Below the pieces are notes generated by a model, which was given only the letters and a program-made list of their open reading frames with translations, ran no database searches and was not told where the DNA came from. The position numbers were made by a program, and so were the translations under genes. Source: Magnetospirillum sp. SS-4 (GTDB lineage: Bacteria; Pseudomonadota; Alphaproteobacteria; Rhodospirillales; Magnetospirillaceae). Taken from it: a stretch of DNA of 64,000 nucleotides. Shown here in pieces: positions 52,740 through 60,649 of this stretch; positions within the stretch are counted from its first letter, which is position 1; each line of letters begins with the position of its first letter. Location of the stretch: positions 1-64,000 of the forward strand of contig NZ_CACVCH010000054.1 in the NCBI RefSeq assembly GCF_902729425.1. The letters run 5' to 3'.

Positions 52740-53612
52740 CGGGCTTTCCTTTCGGGCGGCAATGGGACGGGACACGGTGAGACGGGCCAGACTGGCGCCG
52801 AGATCGGCCAGGGCAACGCGCAGGGTGCCGACCTTGTCGGCCAGACCGGCGGCCACCGCCTGGTCGCCGCGATAGACCGCAGCCTCGGTGGCCCGCACGG
52901 CGCAGGGAGACATGCGGCGGCGCTCGGCCACCAGGGTGGTGAACTTTCCGTACAAGGCGTCAACATCGGCCTGGAGCGTGGCGCGGGCAGAGTCGGACAG
53001 CGGCTGATGCGGGTTGCCTTCGACCTTCGCCGCCCCGGCATGGACGAAGGTCCAGGCCAGCCCGGCCTGGGCATCGGCCCCGGATTCGTCGCGGTGGACC
53101 GCCACCACGCCGATGGACCCGATCTCGCCGGTCTGGGTGACGTAGAGGCGATCGGCGACACAGGCGATAGCATAGGCCGCCGACAGGGCCGCCTCGTCGG
53201 CCACCGCCCAGACGGGCTTGCCGCATTGGGCACGGATGGCCTGGATGTGGTCGACCAGATCGAACAGGCCACCCACCTCGCCGCCGGAGGAATCCACATC
53301 CAACAGGATGGCGCGGATACCGGGATCGGTGGCCGCCGCCTCGATGGACTCGGCGATGTCGGAATAGGCGGTCAGCCCGCTGGCGGCACCGAGATAGCCC
53401 GAGCGCGCCACCAGGGTGCCGATCACCGGGATGATGGCGATGCCGTCGGACGTCACCGCCACATCGGCGGACGGAGCCGCATCGCCGTCGAAAGAGACGG
53501 CCTGCCCGGCCAGCCGGGGTCCGAGGGCGCCCAGGATCACATCCAGCTTACTGCGGGCGACCAGCAGCGGCGCGCCGTAGAGCCTGGCTGCCAAATGGGG
53601 AAGGTCGTGCAT
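52407..53612 (-). CDS. Phage prohead protease (S49/ClpP-like) with C-terminal scaffold
   Basis: 401 residues, lambda gpC-type. The protease part has GIAIIPVIGTLVAR, ILLDVDSSGGEVGG and VADEAALSAAYAIACVAD (catalytic Ser in AALSAAY), TGEIGSIGVVAVHRD and a conserved Lys region. After about residue 290 the chain turns into a Pro/Ala/Gln-rich helical scaffold. It matures the prohead. An in-frame start at 52739 gives the scaffold alone. The start is 53 bases from the divergent brnT gene. Confidence 0.9.
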   Translation of the reverse strand: MHDLPHLAARLYGAPLLVARSKLDVILGALGPRLAGQAVSFDGDAAPSADVAVTSDGIAIIPVIGTLVARSGYLGAASGLTAYSDIAESIEAAATDPGIRAILLDVDSSGGEVGGLFDLVDHIQAIRAQCGKPVWAVADEAALSAAYAIACVADRLYVTQTGEIGSIGVVAVHRDESGADAQAGLAWTFVHAGAAKVEGNPHQPLSDSARATLQADVDALYGKFTTLVAERRRMSPCAVRATEAAVYRGDQAVAAGLADKVGTLRVALADLGASLARLTVSRPIAARKESPMSEPQGDVPVLAAVPQPQVPTADLEQRLRAEYSEISAIAAQAARLGVAIDPAEAMAKGIRPEALRRTVLDQLAERSDATDVVAAAPTGAAPKTDTESPIVRRAREAAARK

Positions 53613-53621
53613 TCGGAATCC

Positions 53622-53660
53622 TATAAGCCGTTGACTTATATCCGCCAGTGACTTAGCCTT
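53622..53660 (+). promoter_or_regulatory. brnT promoter with overlapping palindromic operator
   Basis: TATAAG (53622-53627) and CTTATA (53635-53640) are inverted around a 7-base spacer. TTGACT (53631-53636) inside it is a good -35 box, and TAGCCT (53654-53659), 17 bases on, is a passable -10. The start of brnT is 6 bases later, so the message would be nearly leaderless. Binding of the antitoxin here would block the promoter, as known for BrnTA. Confidence 0.55.
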
Positions 53661-53665
53661 GGGTC

Positions 53666-53935
53666 ATGTTCGAGTGGGACGAAGCCAAGAGCGAGGCCAA
53701 CCTGCGCAATCGCGGGTTCGATTTCGCCTATGCCTCGCTGGTCTTCGATGGCCCCATCCTCGAAATGGACGACGACCGTGAGGACTATGGCGAGAAACGC
53801 GTCCAGGTGATCGGACAGGTCGATGACGACATCCTGTTCGTGGTCTTCACCTGGAGAGGCGACACTCGCCGCATCATTTCCGCTCGCCTTGCCAACCGGA
53901 GGGAACGCGATGTCTACCGTCAAGCTTTCGGCTGA
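53666..53935 (+). CDS. brnT: BrnT-family toxin
   Basis: 89 residues. MFEWDEAKSEANLRNRGFDFAYASLVF is the classic BrnT N-terminus (FEWD-x-x-K-x-x-x-N). R-rich end ARLANRRERDVYRQAF with the catalytic Arg residues. BrnT is a RelE-like ribonuclease that stops translation. It overlaps the antitoxin gene by 26 bases. On the plus strand inside the phage head genes, between portal and protease, which are adjacent in lambda: a moron. Confidence 0.9.
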   Translation: MFEWDEAKSEANLRNRGFDFAYASLVFDGPILEMDDDREDYGEKRVQVIGQVDDDILFVVFTWRGDTRRIISARLANRRERDVYRQAFG

Positions 53936-54278
53936 TGAAATTCGCAGCCGCGCCCGCGTCAATCGGGCCATGGTCGCGGCGACCACCGAGGACGACATCG
54001 CCCGTCATGCCGCCGAGGACGAATCGCGCACCGAGGATGTCGATCTCAATGCGGCCTTGGCCGATGGGCGGCTTCGCGCCGCCGATCCCCTCGACGTGGC
54101 CGACATCCGGGCCAGGACCGGCCTGTCGCAGGATCGCTTCGCCAGGGCCTTCCACATCAGCCCCCATACCTTGCGCAACTGGGAGCAAGGCCGGCGTGTC
54201 CCCGAGGGACCGGCGCGGGCGTTGCTGATGGCGATAAAGCGCGATCCGGAATCGGTCATGCGGGCGCTACAGGCTTAG
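53910..54278 (+). CDS. BrnA-like antitoxin with XRE-type helix-turn-helix
   Basis: 122 residues, ATG 53910 with GGAGGG 8 bases upstream. N-terminal linker MSTVKLSADEIRSR; acidic middle (AEDESRTEDVDL); C-terminal HTH (DVADIRARTGLSQDRFARAFHISPHTLRNWEQGRR). Typical BrnA has a ribbon-helix-helix, so this is the variant pairing of BrnT with an HTH antitoxin. The HTH would bind the operator at 53622. The 3' end overlaps the portal gene by 4 bases. Confidence 0.82.
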   Translation: MSTVKLSADEIRSRARVNRAMVAATTEDDIARHAAEDESRTEDVDLNAALADGRLRAADPLDVADIRARTGLSQDRFARAFHISPHTLRNWEQGRRVPEGPARALLMAIKRDPESVMRALQA

Positions 54279-55723
54279 GCCGGGGCACCGGCTGCACCGG
54301 GATCATTGGCCGGTGACGGAGGCGAACTGCCGAACATCAGTCCCAACCGCTGCTCCCGTTCCCGGTCGGCGGCGATCTCGGCATCCACCTGTTCGGCGTC
54401 ATAGCCGCGCTCGGCCAGGGCCTGCGTCCGGCTTTTCAGCCCCGCCCCGATCTGCTCGATCTCGGCCTTGGTGTCCTTGAGCGGATCGACCCAGTCCCAT
54501 TTCGGCGGCAGCCAGGAACAGGCGATGAAGGTGGGGCGGTTGCGCTCATAGCCGGGGATGTCGAGCGCCCCCGACAGCACCGCCACGTCCATCCAGCGCT
54601 GCCACACCACCCGGCACATCTGGTGGACCATCACCGAGTGCTGCCAGGCTTCAACCCGGCGGCGGAACTCCAGCAACGCCATGCGCGAGTTGGAGTAATT
54701 GGCCTTCAGCATGTCGTTGGACAGGTAGGCGTAGGGCACCCCGGTGGCGGCGGAGATCTGCAGCAGGGTGCGGTACTCGAACGGCTCATACGATCCGCCC
54801 ACATCCGCGGGGGCCGAGGTCTGGATCTGCTCGCCCGGTTCCAGCGGCACCACCTGGCCGGGCTGGACCTCGACGATACGGTCGCCGGAGCCGTCATCGG
54901 CGGGCACCACGTCGATCACGTCGGCCGGAGCCGGAGACGTGACGAACATGGCGTACATCGCGGCGATCTTCTTGCGCTCCAGTTCTGCATCGTCGTACTG
55001 GTCGAGCAGGAACAGCTTCACCACCGCCGGGGCCAGCCGGGACACGCCGCGAAGCTGGCCGGATTCCACCGGGTCGATGACATGGACGATCTCTGAGGCC
55101 GGAACCCGCACCGTTTCGCCCGCCAGACCGGGATCGGTGAGATCGCCGGGATGACGGCGCAGAAAGTGGTAAGCGACGCGGCTGCCGATGCGGTCGAATT
55201 CGATGCCCTGGCGGATGACGTTGCCGCTGGGCAGGATTTCCATCCTGGTCAGCGGCAGCATTTCCGAGGGCAGCATCTGAAGCTGCAACGGCACCGTCAG
55301 GCCATCCTCGGGACGGCGCGGCCGCAGGCGGAAAAACACCTCCCCGGCGATGAACACTTCCCGCGCCGCCCGGCGCTGCTGGCCGTAGAAGTCGGTCAGG
55401 CCCTCGGCATCGGATTCATCGGTCCAGGCCAGCCAGAGCTGCTGCACCTGGGTCTTCAGATCCCTGTCGGCGATCAGCGATGACGGCTTGATACCGGTGC
55501 CCACCGCGTTGCCGGTCCAGCTTTCGGCGGCGTTGAGGGCATAGCCGTTGTTGCGCACCAGATAGCGGGCACGGGCGGTGATGTCGGAGCCGGCGGCGGC
55601 GATCAGGGTGTTGACGTGGGCGCGGCTGGGCTGAAAGCCCTTGAGCCGCCGACTGCCCTGCGCGGCCTCGAAGCCGCCGATCAAGGCACCTACCTTTCGC
55701 CGGAAGGCCGACAACATGGTCAC
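54275..55723 (-). CDS. Phage portal protein (lambda gpB family)
   Basis: 482 residues. LVRNNGYALNAAESWTGNAVGTGIKP, QQRRAAREVFIAGEVFFRLRPR, PASEIVHVIDPVESGQLRGVS and DMLKANYSNSRMALLEFRRRVE (all in parts) are standard lambda-type portal motifs. The portal is the dodecameric gate for DNA. A GTG at 55723 overlaps the gpW stop; ATG 55717 is the alternative. The end meets the antitoxin gene head-on. Confidence 0.92.
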   Translation of the reverse strand: MTMLSAFRRKVGALIGGFEAAQGSRRLKGFQPSRAHVNTLIAAAGSDITARARYLVRNNGYALNAAESWTGNAVGTGIKPSSLIADRDLKTQVQQLWLAWTDESDAEGLTDFYGQQRRAAREVFIAGEVFFRLRPRRPEDGLTVPLQLQMLPSEMLPLTRMEILPSGNVIRQGIEFDRIGSRVAYHFLRRHPGDLTDPGLAGETVRVPASEIVHVIDPVESGQLRGVSRLAPAVVKLFLLDQYDDAELERKKIAAMYAMFVTSPAPADVIDVVPADDGSGDRIVEVQPGQVVPLEPGEQIQTSAPADVGGSYEPFEYRTLLQISAATGVPYAYLSNDMLKANYSNSRMALLEFRRRVEAWQHSVMVHQMCRVVWQRWMDVAVLSGALDIPGYERNRPTFIACSWLPPKWDWVDPLKDTKAEIEQIGAGLKSRTQALAERGYDAEQVDAEIAADREREQRLGLMFGSSPPSPANDPGAAGAPA

Positions 55724-55929
55724 AGCCCCTTGGTGGCGACGGCCAGGATGCGCCGACGGGGTTTCCTGCCCTCGGCCTGGGCGATGCGACGGTCGAGATC
55801 GGCCAGGACGTGATTGGCCTGGGTCAGGTCGTATTGGACGGTACGGTCGCCGACGGTGACGCGAGCCACCAGGGAATTGCGCCGCGCCAGCACCCGCTCG
55901 CGCTCGGCCTTGAGGTCGTCGAGGGTCAT
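55720..55929 (-). CDS. Phage head completion protein gpW-like
   Basis: 69 residues, about the size of lambda gpW (68). MTLDDLKAERERVLARRNSL, then VTVGDRTVQYDLTQANHVL and a basic tail. Start ATG 55929 lies 1 base after the terminase stop; the longer frame is not family-like. gpW closes the filled head before tail joining. Confidence 0.8.
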   Translation of the reverse strand: MTLDDLKAERERVLARRNSLVARVTVGDRTVQYDLTQANHVLADLDRRIAQAEGRKPRRRILAVATKGL

Positions 55930-55930
55930 A

Positions 55931-57883
55931 TCACTGCATCCCGCTGAACTTGATGATGCGCCGAGGACGGCGGGCGATCCGGCGCACCTGTCCGGCTTCG
56001 GGGTCACTGGTGCTGGCGACAACGGCCAGTTGCCCTTCCAGATCCCGCCACTTGGCCTCGGGCCAGCGGTCGGCTCCGGCGATCCAGGCGGCGGCGCGGG
56101 CATAGACCCGGCAATCCAGCGCCTCGTTGCGTTCGCGCAGCTTCTGCCATTCCAGCTTGGAGAAGCCGCGGCGGTTCTTGACCGTCACCAGCTGCTCGGC
56201 GACGAACTGCTTGCACCACTCCGAATCCGCCCACGATGGCAGATGCACCGTTCCGGCCGGGAAACGGACACCCTCGGCCAATTCCTCGTCGGTGGGGCGC
56301 TCCAGGCGCAGGAAACGGTAGGTTTCCGTCTTGAAGGTGGACACCGCCACCGTCCAGAGGCGGGCACCACGGCGCACTTTCTTGCCGCCCTCGGTGGCAT
56401 CGACCAGGGTGGGGCCGGAGACCGGGCTGGAGCGGTTGAAACCCTCCACGCCCTTGATGGGCGAGACCTGGCCGACGCCCATCCTGCGGCCCCAGGTGTA
56501 GACCGCCGAGGATTCGTAGCCGGAGTCGATGGCGAGGCGGGCGATCTTGAGGGCTGCGCCGCTGGCATGGGTCCAAGTCTTCGCCAACACCTGTTCCAGG
56601 CTCGTCCATGTCTCGGCCTTCTCGGGACCGCCGTCGATGACGATGTGGTCTACCAGCCAGCTTTCCAGATTGCGGCCCCAGGCCCAGACGTCGATCTCGA
56701 CGCGGTCCTTCTGGACGTCGGCCCCGGCGGTGAGAAACAGCCCGCCAGCGGGCACGGTGCCGTTGGTCCAGGTTTCGCGGCGGTCGTAGAGCCGCTGCCA
56801 ATCGGGCGCCTCGCCGGATTCGACCCAGGTCTCGCCCAGCACGGTGTTGCGAAATACCCTGAGCGCGTCGTCATTGCCCTGGGCTGCTTCCCACATGCGG
56901 GCGATGCTCTCCCAGGATTGCCAGCCCGGCGGCGAGTAGAGCGCCGAGATGTGGAAGCCGACGGTGCCGGGATCCTCGGCCACCGCTGTGGACCGCCAGA
57001 CACCTGCCGCCAGCATTCCCGCCTTGGCCGATTCGGTGATCGGCTGGTCGCAGGCCTCGCACTGGTAACGGACGCTGCCCGGCTGGCCCTTGTCCCATTT
57101 CAGCCGCTCGAACTTCAGCCACTGCATTTCGCCGCAATGGGGGCACGGCACGAAGAAGCGGCGCTGGTCGGACGCTTCGAATTCCCGCTCGATGCGCGAC
57201 AGCCCGCGAATGGTGGGCGTCGAGACCAGGAACGCCTTGGCCCGGTGCGCGAAGGTGGCCATGCGGGCGCAGGCCAGCGCCACCGGGTCGCCCTCCTCGT
57301 CGGCCGAAGCCGGATAGGCGTCCACTTCGTCGAGGAACAGGTAGCGGGCGGGCATCGAGCGCAGGCCGACGGCGCTGTTAGCCCCGGTCATCACCAGGGT
57401 GCCGCCGGGAAAGTCCTTCGACAGCATGGTGTTGCCGGCGTCGCGCGAGCGGGCCGGCTTGACCCGTTCCCGCAGAATGGGGCTTTCGTCGATCAGGGTG
57501 TCGATGCGCTGGCGCGAATTGCGCTTGGCCATCTCGACGGTGGGCTGCACCGCCAGCACCGGGCCGGGGGCATGGTGGATGATGAAGCCGAGAAAGTTGT
57601 TGCCCGCCTCGGTCGCGCCGACCTGGGCCCCCTTCATGAACACCACCCGTCGGCAGGAATGCGACGGCGACAGGCAGTCCATGATCTCGCGCAAATACGG
57701 CGTGCGATTGGTGCGGTAGCGGCCCGGTTCGGCGGAGGCGCGGCTGGACAGAACCCGGTGCTGGTCGGCCCATTCCGACACGGTCAGCAGCGGGTCGGGC
57801 CGCATTCCGTCGGCCCAAGCCGACAGGATCAGATCCGCGCCGTCGAAGTCAGTGGAAGTCCGGCTTGATGTCTGCAAGCTCAT
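55931..57883 (-). CDS. Phage terminase large subunit (GpA family)
   Basis: 650 residues. The ATPase has VVFMKGAQVGATEAGNN (Walker A-like), RYLFLDEVDAYP (Walker B) and FLVSTPTIRGLSRIE. A zinc ribbon CPHCGEMQW / CEACDQP follows near residues 260-300. Nuclease half with LTAGADVQKDRVEIDVWAWGR and IDSGYESSAVYTW. It cuts and packages the genome. The start overlaps the small subunit by 35 bases. Confidence 0.94.
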   Translation of the reverse strand: MSLQTSSRTSTDFDGADLILSAWADGMRPDPLLTVSEWADQHRVLSSRASAEPGRYRTNRTPYLREIMDCLSPSHSCRRVVFMKGAQVGATEAGNNFLGFIIHHAPGPVLAVQPTVEMAKRNSRQRIDTLIDESPILRERVKPARSRDAGNTMLSKDFPGGTLVMTGANSAVGLRSMPARYLFLDEVDAYPASADEEGDPVALACARMATFAHRAKAFLVSTPTIRGLSRIEREFEASDQRRFFVPCPHCGEMQWLKFERLKWDKGQPGSVRYQCEACDQPITESAKAGMLAAGVWRSTAVAEDPGTVGFHISALYSPPGWQSWESIARMWEAAQGNDDALRVFRNTVLGETWVESGEAPDWQRLYDRRETWTNGTVPAGGLFLTAGADVQKDRVEIDVWAWGRNLESWLVDHIVIDGGPEKAETWTSLEQVLAKTWTHASGAALKIARLAIDSGYESSAVYTWGRRMGVGQVSPIKGVEGFNRSSPVSGPTLVDATEGGKKVRRGARLWTVAVSTFKTETYRFLRLERPTDEELAEGVRFPAGTVHLPSWADSEWCKQFVAEQLVTVKNRRGFSKLEWQKLRERNEALDCRVYARAAAWIAGADRWPEAKWRDLEGQLAVVASTSDPEAGQVRRIARRPRRIIKFSGMQ

Positions 57884-58409
57884 TCAGATGCGCCCTGACG
57901 TGGGTTTCCAGCAAAACCTGCATCACATGCGGGTCCAGCCCGGCCTCCGCCGCCATCAACCCGGCGACACGGGCGGGCCAGCCGACCCAGGCATCGCGTT
58001 CCTGGCGGGCCAGCTTGAACACCAGGGCCAGGGCATTGGCGCGGTCGATGACCTCGTCCTTGAGGCGCTGCACCTGGATGCGGGCCTTCTGCGCCTTGGC
58101 CACCTCGTGGGCGGTGCGGGCCTGGGTGAAGTTGGTGCCTGTCGAGGGCAGAGAATCGCGCTGGGGCGACGGAAGTGGTGCGGCTGACGGTGCCGAAGGC
58201 GGCGATATCGGAATCAGTGTGGCCTTCTCCGGCGAAGGGGGCGGAGCCTTGCGGGCCGGATCGGTCTGGGCATCCCAGGCTGCGTCGGCCTTGACCGGGT
58301 CGATGGTGCCGTCCGGCTCCAGGAAAATGCGTCCAGCCTTGGCGGCCCGTAGCACCGAGACGTAACTGACCCCGCGATGCCGCGCATAGGCGCGTATCGA
58401 CAGCCCCAT
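57849..58409 (-). CDS. Phage terminase small subunit (Nu1-like)
   Basis: 186 residues. The N-terminal winged HTH is LSIRAYARHRGVSYVSVLRAAKAGRI. A Pro/Ser-rich linker follows, then a helical C-terminal domain that binds the large subunit (KAQKARIQVQRLKDEVIDRANAL, RDAWVGWPARVAGLMAAEAG). Proteins of this shape are often labelled elements of external origin. ATG 58409 lies 28 bases from the shared operator-like region. Confidence 0.85.
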   Translation of the reverse strand: MGLSIRAYARHRGVSYVSVLRAAKAGRIFLEPDGTIDPVKADAAWDAQTDPARKAPPPSPEKATLIPISPPSAPSAAPLPSPQRDSLPSTGTNFTQARTAHEVAKAQKARIQVQRLKDEVIDRANALALVFKLARQERDAWVGWPARVAGLMAAEAGLDPHVMQVLLETHVRAHLNELADIKPDFH

Positions 58410-58435
58410 GAGCGAGCCCTCGCAGAAAGCAATCT

Positions 58436-58483
58436 AATGATCGACTTATCGAGTTGATGTCATCGCCCGGTAGAGCGATGGAT
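58436..58483. promoter_or_regulatory. Shared phage regulatory region, copy A
   Basis: AATGATCGACTTATCGAG (58436-58453) with the palindrome TCGACTTATCGA, then TTGATG, then CGGTAGAGCGATGG. It lines up over about 50 bases with 60382-60430. It lies between the divergent terminase and 58509 genes. TTGATG may be a -35 box for the plus-strand gene. It probably binds a phage repressor or late activator. Confidence 0.6.
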
Positions 58484-58508
58484 GGTCCCACGAACACCGG
58501 AGGGAACC

Positions 58509-58730
58509 ATGACGAAGCGCAGCGAGAACACCCAGGCCATCGACACCTTTATTGCCAGGAAGTCCGACTTCGACGCCATGCTGGCCCGGCTGCAGACTTT
58601 GAGCGCCGACCACTTCAACTGGACGCCCGAAGAAATCAACTGGGGCCACGCCGGGACCATGGCCCACTATGCCGAGATGCTGAAGCGCATCACCGACAGC
58701 GCCTTCCAGGAGGGCGAATTCGCCGTCTGA
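58509..58730 (+). CDS. Small phage hypothetical protein
   Basis: 73 residues, ATG 58509 with GGAGGG 3 bases upstream. MTKRSENTQAIDTFIARKSDFDAMLARLQTL, HFNWTPEEINWGHAG and LKRITDSAFQEGEF in parts: a soluble helical protein. Genes of this kind sit in the plus-strand early block of related prophages. Function not known. Confidence 0.75.
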   Translation: MTKRSENTQAIDTFIARKSDFDAMLARLQTLSADHFNWTPEEINWGHAGTMAHYAEMLKRITDSAFQEGEFAV

Positions 58731-58831
58731 TCGACGGCTTTTCCTTCCCGCTCCGACCGGCTTCAGGCTGGCGGGGCTTGGGGTGGTACAGGCGGCGGGA
58801 CTGGCCCGCGCCATCCTTGGAGGTCCACCCC

Positions 58832-59440
58832 ATGACCCAACTTTCCGACACCCAGGCCGTCATCCTCTCCGCCGCCTGCTCCCGCGAGGGCGGTTTCCTG
58901 CTGCCGATCACCGCGTCCCTGAAGGGCGGTGCCGTCAACATGGTGCTGAACAGCCTGATCAAGAAGGAACTGGCCGAGGAAATCCCCGCCGAACCCGGCA
59001 TGCCGGTCTGGCGCGAGGACGAGGACGGCACCCCATTTACCTTGCGGGCCACGCCCGCCGCCTACACCGCGTTGGGCATGGTCGCCGACACGGGCGCGGA
59101 CTCTGGCCCGGAAGAAGAACCGGCGACGGACATGGCAGACCAGCCGGAAACCGCGCCCCTGGGTGCGCAGGCGCCCAATTGTTCAATGGCGGCGGAGCCG
59201 CCGGAGGCCGACGGCGCGAATACGCCGCGCAAGACCCGCCAGGGGACGAAGCAGGAAGCCCTGATCGCCATGCTGAAGCGGCCTGAAGGGGCCAGCATTG
59301 ACGAGATTGCTGCAGAATTTGGCTGGGCGAATCATACGATTCGCGGGGCCATTGCCGGGGCCTTGAAGAAGAAGCTGGGCCTGACGATCACCAGCGAGAA
59401 GCTCTCTGGTCGGGGCCGCACCTACCGAATCGCCGAATAG
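58832..59440 (+). CDS. DUF3489 family protein
   Basis: 202 residues. The N-terminal part (QLSDTQAVILSAACSREGG, KGGAVNMVLNSLIKKELAEE) is winged-helix-like. A variable acidic linker follows. The C-terminal DUF3489 domain is KQEALIAMLKRPEGASIDEIAAEFGW in parts, then RGAIAGALKKKLGL and GRGRTYRI. GGAGG lies 9-13 bases upstream of the ATG. Likely a DNA-binding protein, common in alphaproteobacterial prophages; function undefined. Confidence 0.85.
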   Translation: MTQLSDTQAVILSAACSREGGFLLPITASLKGGAVNMVLNSLIKKELAEEIPAEPGMPVWREDEDGTPFTLRATPAAYTALGMVADTGADSGPEEEPATDMADQPETAPLGAQAPNCSMAAEPPEADGANTPRKTRQGTKQEALIAMLKRPEGASIDEIAAEFGWANHTIRGAIAGALKKKLGLTITSEKLSGRGRTYRIAE

Positions 59441-59449
59441 GAGCCGCCC

Positions 59450-59647
59450 ATGCCCCGCTACAGCGTCATCATCACCCGCGACGTCACCGAAAGTACCATC
59501 GTCCAGGTCGAGACCGAAACGCCGGAGCAGGCCGAAACGGCGGCCATCGAGAAACTGTTTGAGAGTACCGATGCCGAGTGGGGACTCGACGAGGGCTCCT
59601 GGAACAAGGCCAATGCCTACGTCACCGGTGTTGACGAAATCCCCTGA
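59450..59647 (+). CDS. Small phage hypothetical protein
   Basis: 65 residues, MPRYSVIITRDVTESTIVQV, with an alpha/beta pattern (strand, strand, helix with PEQAETAAIEKLF). It begins 9 bases after the DUF3489 gene with GGAG upstream, so it is co-transcribed. The 3' end overlaps the convergent gene by 31 bases. No known function. Confidence 0.7.
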   Translation: MPRYSVIITRDVTESTIVQVETETPEQAETAAIEKLFESTDAEWGLDEGSWNKANAYVTGVDEIP

Positions 59648-59814
59648 TGGCGCTCGATTTCGGTCAGCACCATCAGGGCTTGGTCAAGGGCAAGATGGTC
59701 ACTTGCCCTTGACGCGCGTTCAACCTGGGTTTTGGCCACATCGAGAGCGGCCTGACCATAGTGATCCATCAGGTCATTCGCGGCACGGGCCACATGTTCG
59801 GGATTGACGGCCAT
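59617..59814 (-). CDS. Small phage hypothetical protein
   Basis: 65 residues, all helical: MAVNPEHVARAANDLMDHYG, then AALDVAKTQVERASR and ALDQALMVLTEIERHQG. It starts 3 bases after the HU gene stop on the same strand, so it is likely in one transcript with it. The overlap with the plus-strand gene is only at the 3' ends. Function not known. Confidence 0.65.
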   Translation of the reverse strand: MAVNPEHVARAANDLMDHYGQAALDVAKTQVERASRASDHLALDQALMVLTEIERHQGISSTPVT

Positions 59815-59817
59815 GAC

Positions 59818-60087
59818 TTACAGCGACTTCTTCAAAGCCGCTGCCGTGCTGAACTTGATCGAGGTCGAAGCGGCAATGTCTATGGCCTCGCCGGTCTTCG
59901 GATTGCGGCCCCGGCGCGCGGGACGCTCGGCCTTGGCGAAGGTGCCGAAGCCGATCAGGCGGAAGCTACCGTCGGTCTTCACGCCATCGACGATGGTGGC
60001 CAGGACAGCTTCAACAGCGGCATCCGCCTGGGCAACAGAGCAACCGGTCACCGCACGGATGGACTTGGAAAGGGCCGATTTGGACAT
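59818..60087 (-). CDS. HU family DNA-binding protein
   Basis: 89 residues: MSKSALSKSIRAVTGCS, VEAVLATIVDGVK, FRLIGFGTFAKAERPARRGRNPKTGE. GRNPKTGE is the signature of the DNA-gripping arm. The start at 60087 fits HU length; ATG 60111 would add eight residues. Phage-encoded HU may aid packaging or regulate expression. Confidence 0.92.
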   Translation of the reverse strand: MSKSALSKSIRAVTGCSVAQADAAVEAVLATIVDGVKTDGSFRLIGFGTFAKAERPARRGRNPKTGEAIDIAASTSIKFSTAAALKKSL

Positions 60088-60154
60088 GGCATTCTTCTCT
60101 TTTGCTGGCATCGTGATCGGGAACAGTAGATTCGGATCGCCCCAAATCCAAGTC

Positions 60155-60364
60155 TCACCGCAGCCGCTCGAAGATTCGCCGCAGCACGAAACCGCGCAGC
60201 AGGGAGACCACGGCGAAAACCAGACCAATCCGCAGATCATCGGCCAGGGTGATGTGAATGCCGAAGACCGGGAACACCACCACCTGGGTGGTGACCGCGA
60301 TTCCGTAGCCGATCACCACGTTGGCGGCAGCCTCGGCCAGGGACATATGGCGGGATTGGCGCAT
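60155..60364 (-). CDS. DUF7220 small membrane protein
   Basis: 69 residues from ATG 60364 (MRQSRHMSLAEAAANVVIGYG). Two hydrophobic segments (VIGYGIAVTTQVVVFPVFGI and LRIGLVFAVVSLLRGFVL) joined by a short loop, then an Arg-rich tail: an inner-membrane hairpin. Matches DUF7220 phage proteins by its SR, EA-x-N, GYG and TQ pattern. ATG 60343 is a shorter option. Confidence 0.75.
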   Translation of the reverse strand: MRQSRHMSLAEAAANVVIGYGIAVTTQVVVFPVFGIHITLADDLRIGLVFAVVSLLRGFVLRRIFERLR

Positions 60365-60381
60365 CAGACTAATCCATTGAA

Positions 60382-60430
60382 AATGATCGATTAATCGACT
60401 TGATAAGCCTGCGCGGGAGAGCGTTAGTGG
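60382..60430. promoter_or_regulatory. Shared phage regulatory region, copy B
   Basis: AATGATCGATTAATCGAC (60382-60399) with palindrome TCGATTAATCGA, then TTGATA and a GGGAGAGCGTTAGTGG block. It corresponds base for base in layout to copy A (58436-58483). It is also placed between divergent genes (60364 minus, 60457 plus). Confidence 0.6.
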
Positions 60431-60456
60431 GTCCAACAAAACGGAGGAACACCACG

Positions 60457-60648
60457 ATGCAAACCCGCGACGAAGCCCTGGCGAACATCGCCGCCACCAT
60501 CCTGGACCTGGAAACCCTGGAGACCCGCAACAGCGGACGCCTGGACTTCCACGAACTGGCGGTTTGGCAGATCAAGAAAGCCCTGGAAGCGGCCTACGCC
60601 GCCGGGTGCGCAGGCACCCAACAGAACGAACAGCGGGAGGGCAAGTAG
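60457..60648 (+). CDS. DUF6900 family small protein
   Basis: 63 residues, ATG 60457 with GGAGG 9 bases upstream. MQTRDEALANIAATILDLET and RLDFHELAVWQIKKALEAAY match the DUF6900 pattern (I-x-x-x-x-L-x-LETLETR-x-S and DF-x-x-x-AVW). Found in phages and plasmids; function unknown. Followed 1 base later by the next gene. Confidence 0.82.
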   Translation: MQTRDEALANIAATILDLETLETRNSGRLDFHELAVWQIKKALEAAYAAGCAGTQQNEQREGK

Positions 60649-60649
60649 C

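Noticed and set aside
55814-57868. 684-residue plus-strand ORF
   Set aside because: Antisense to the terminase large subunit, whose motifs are complete on the minus strand.
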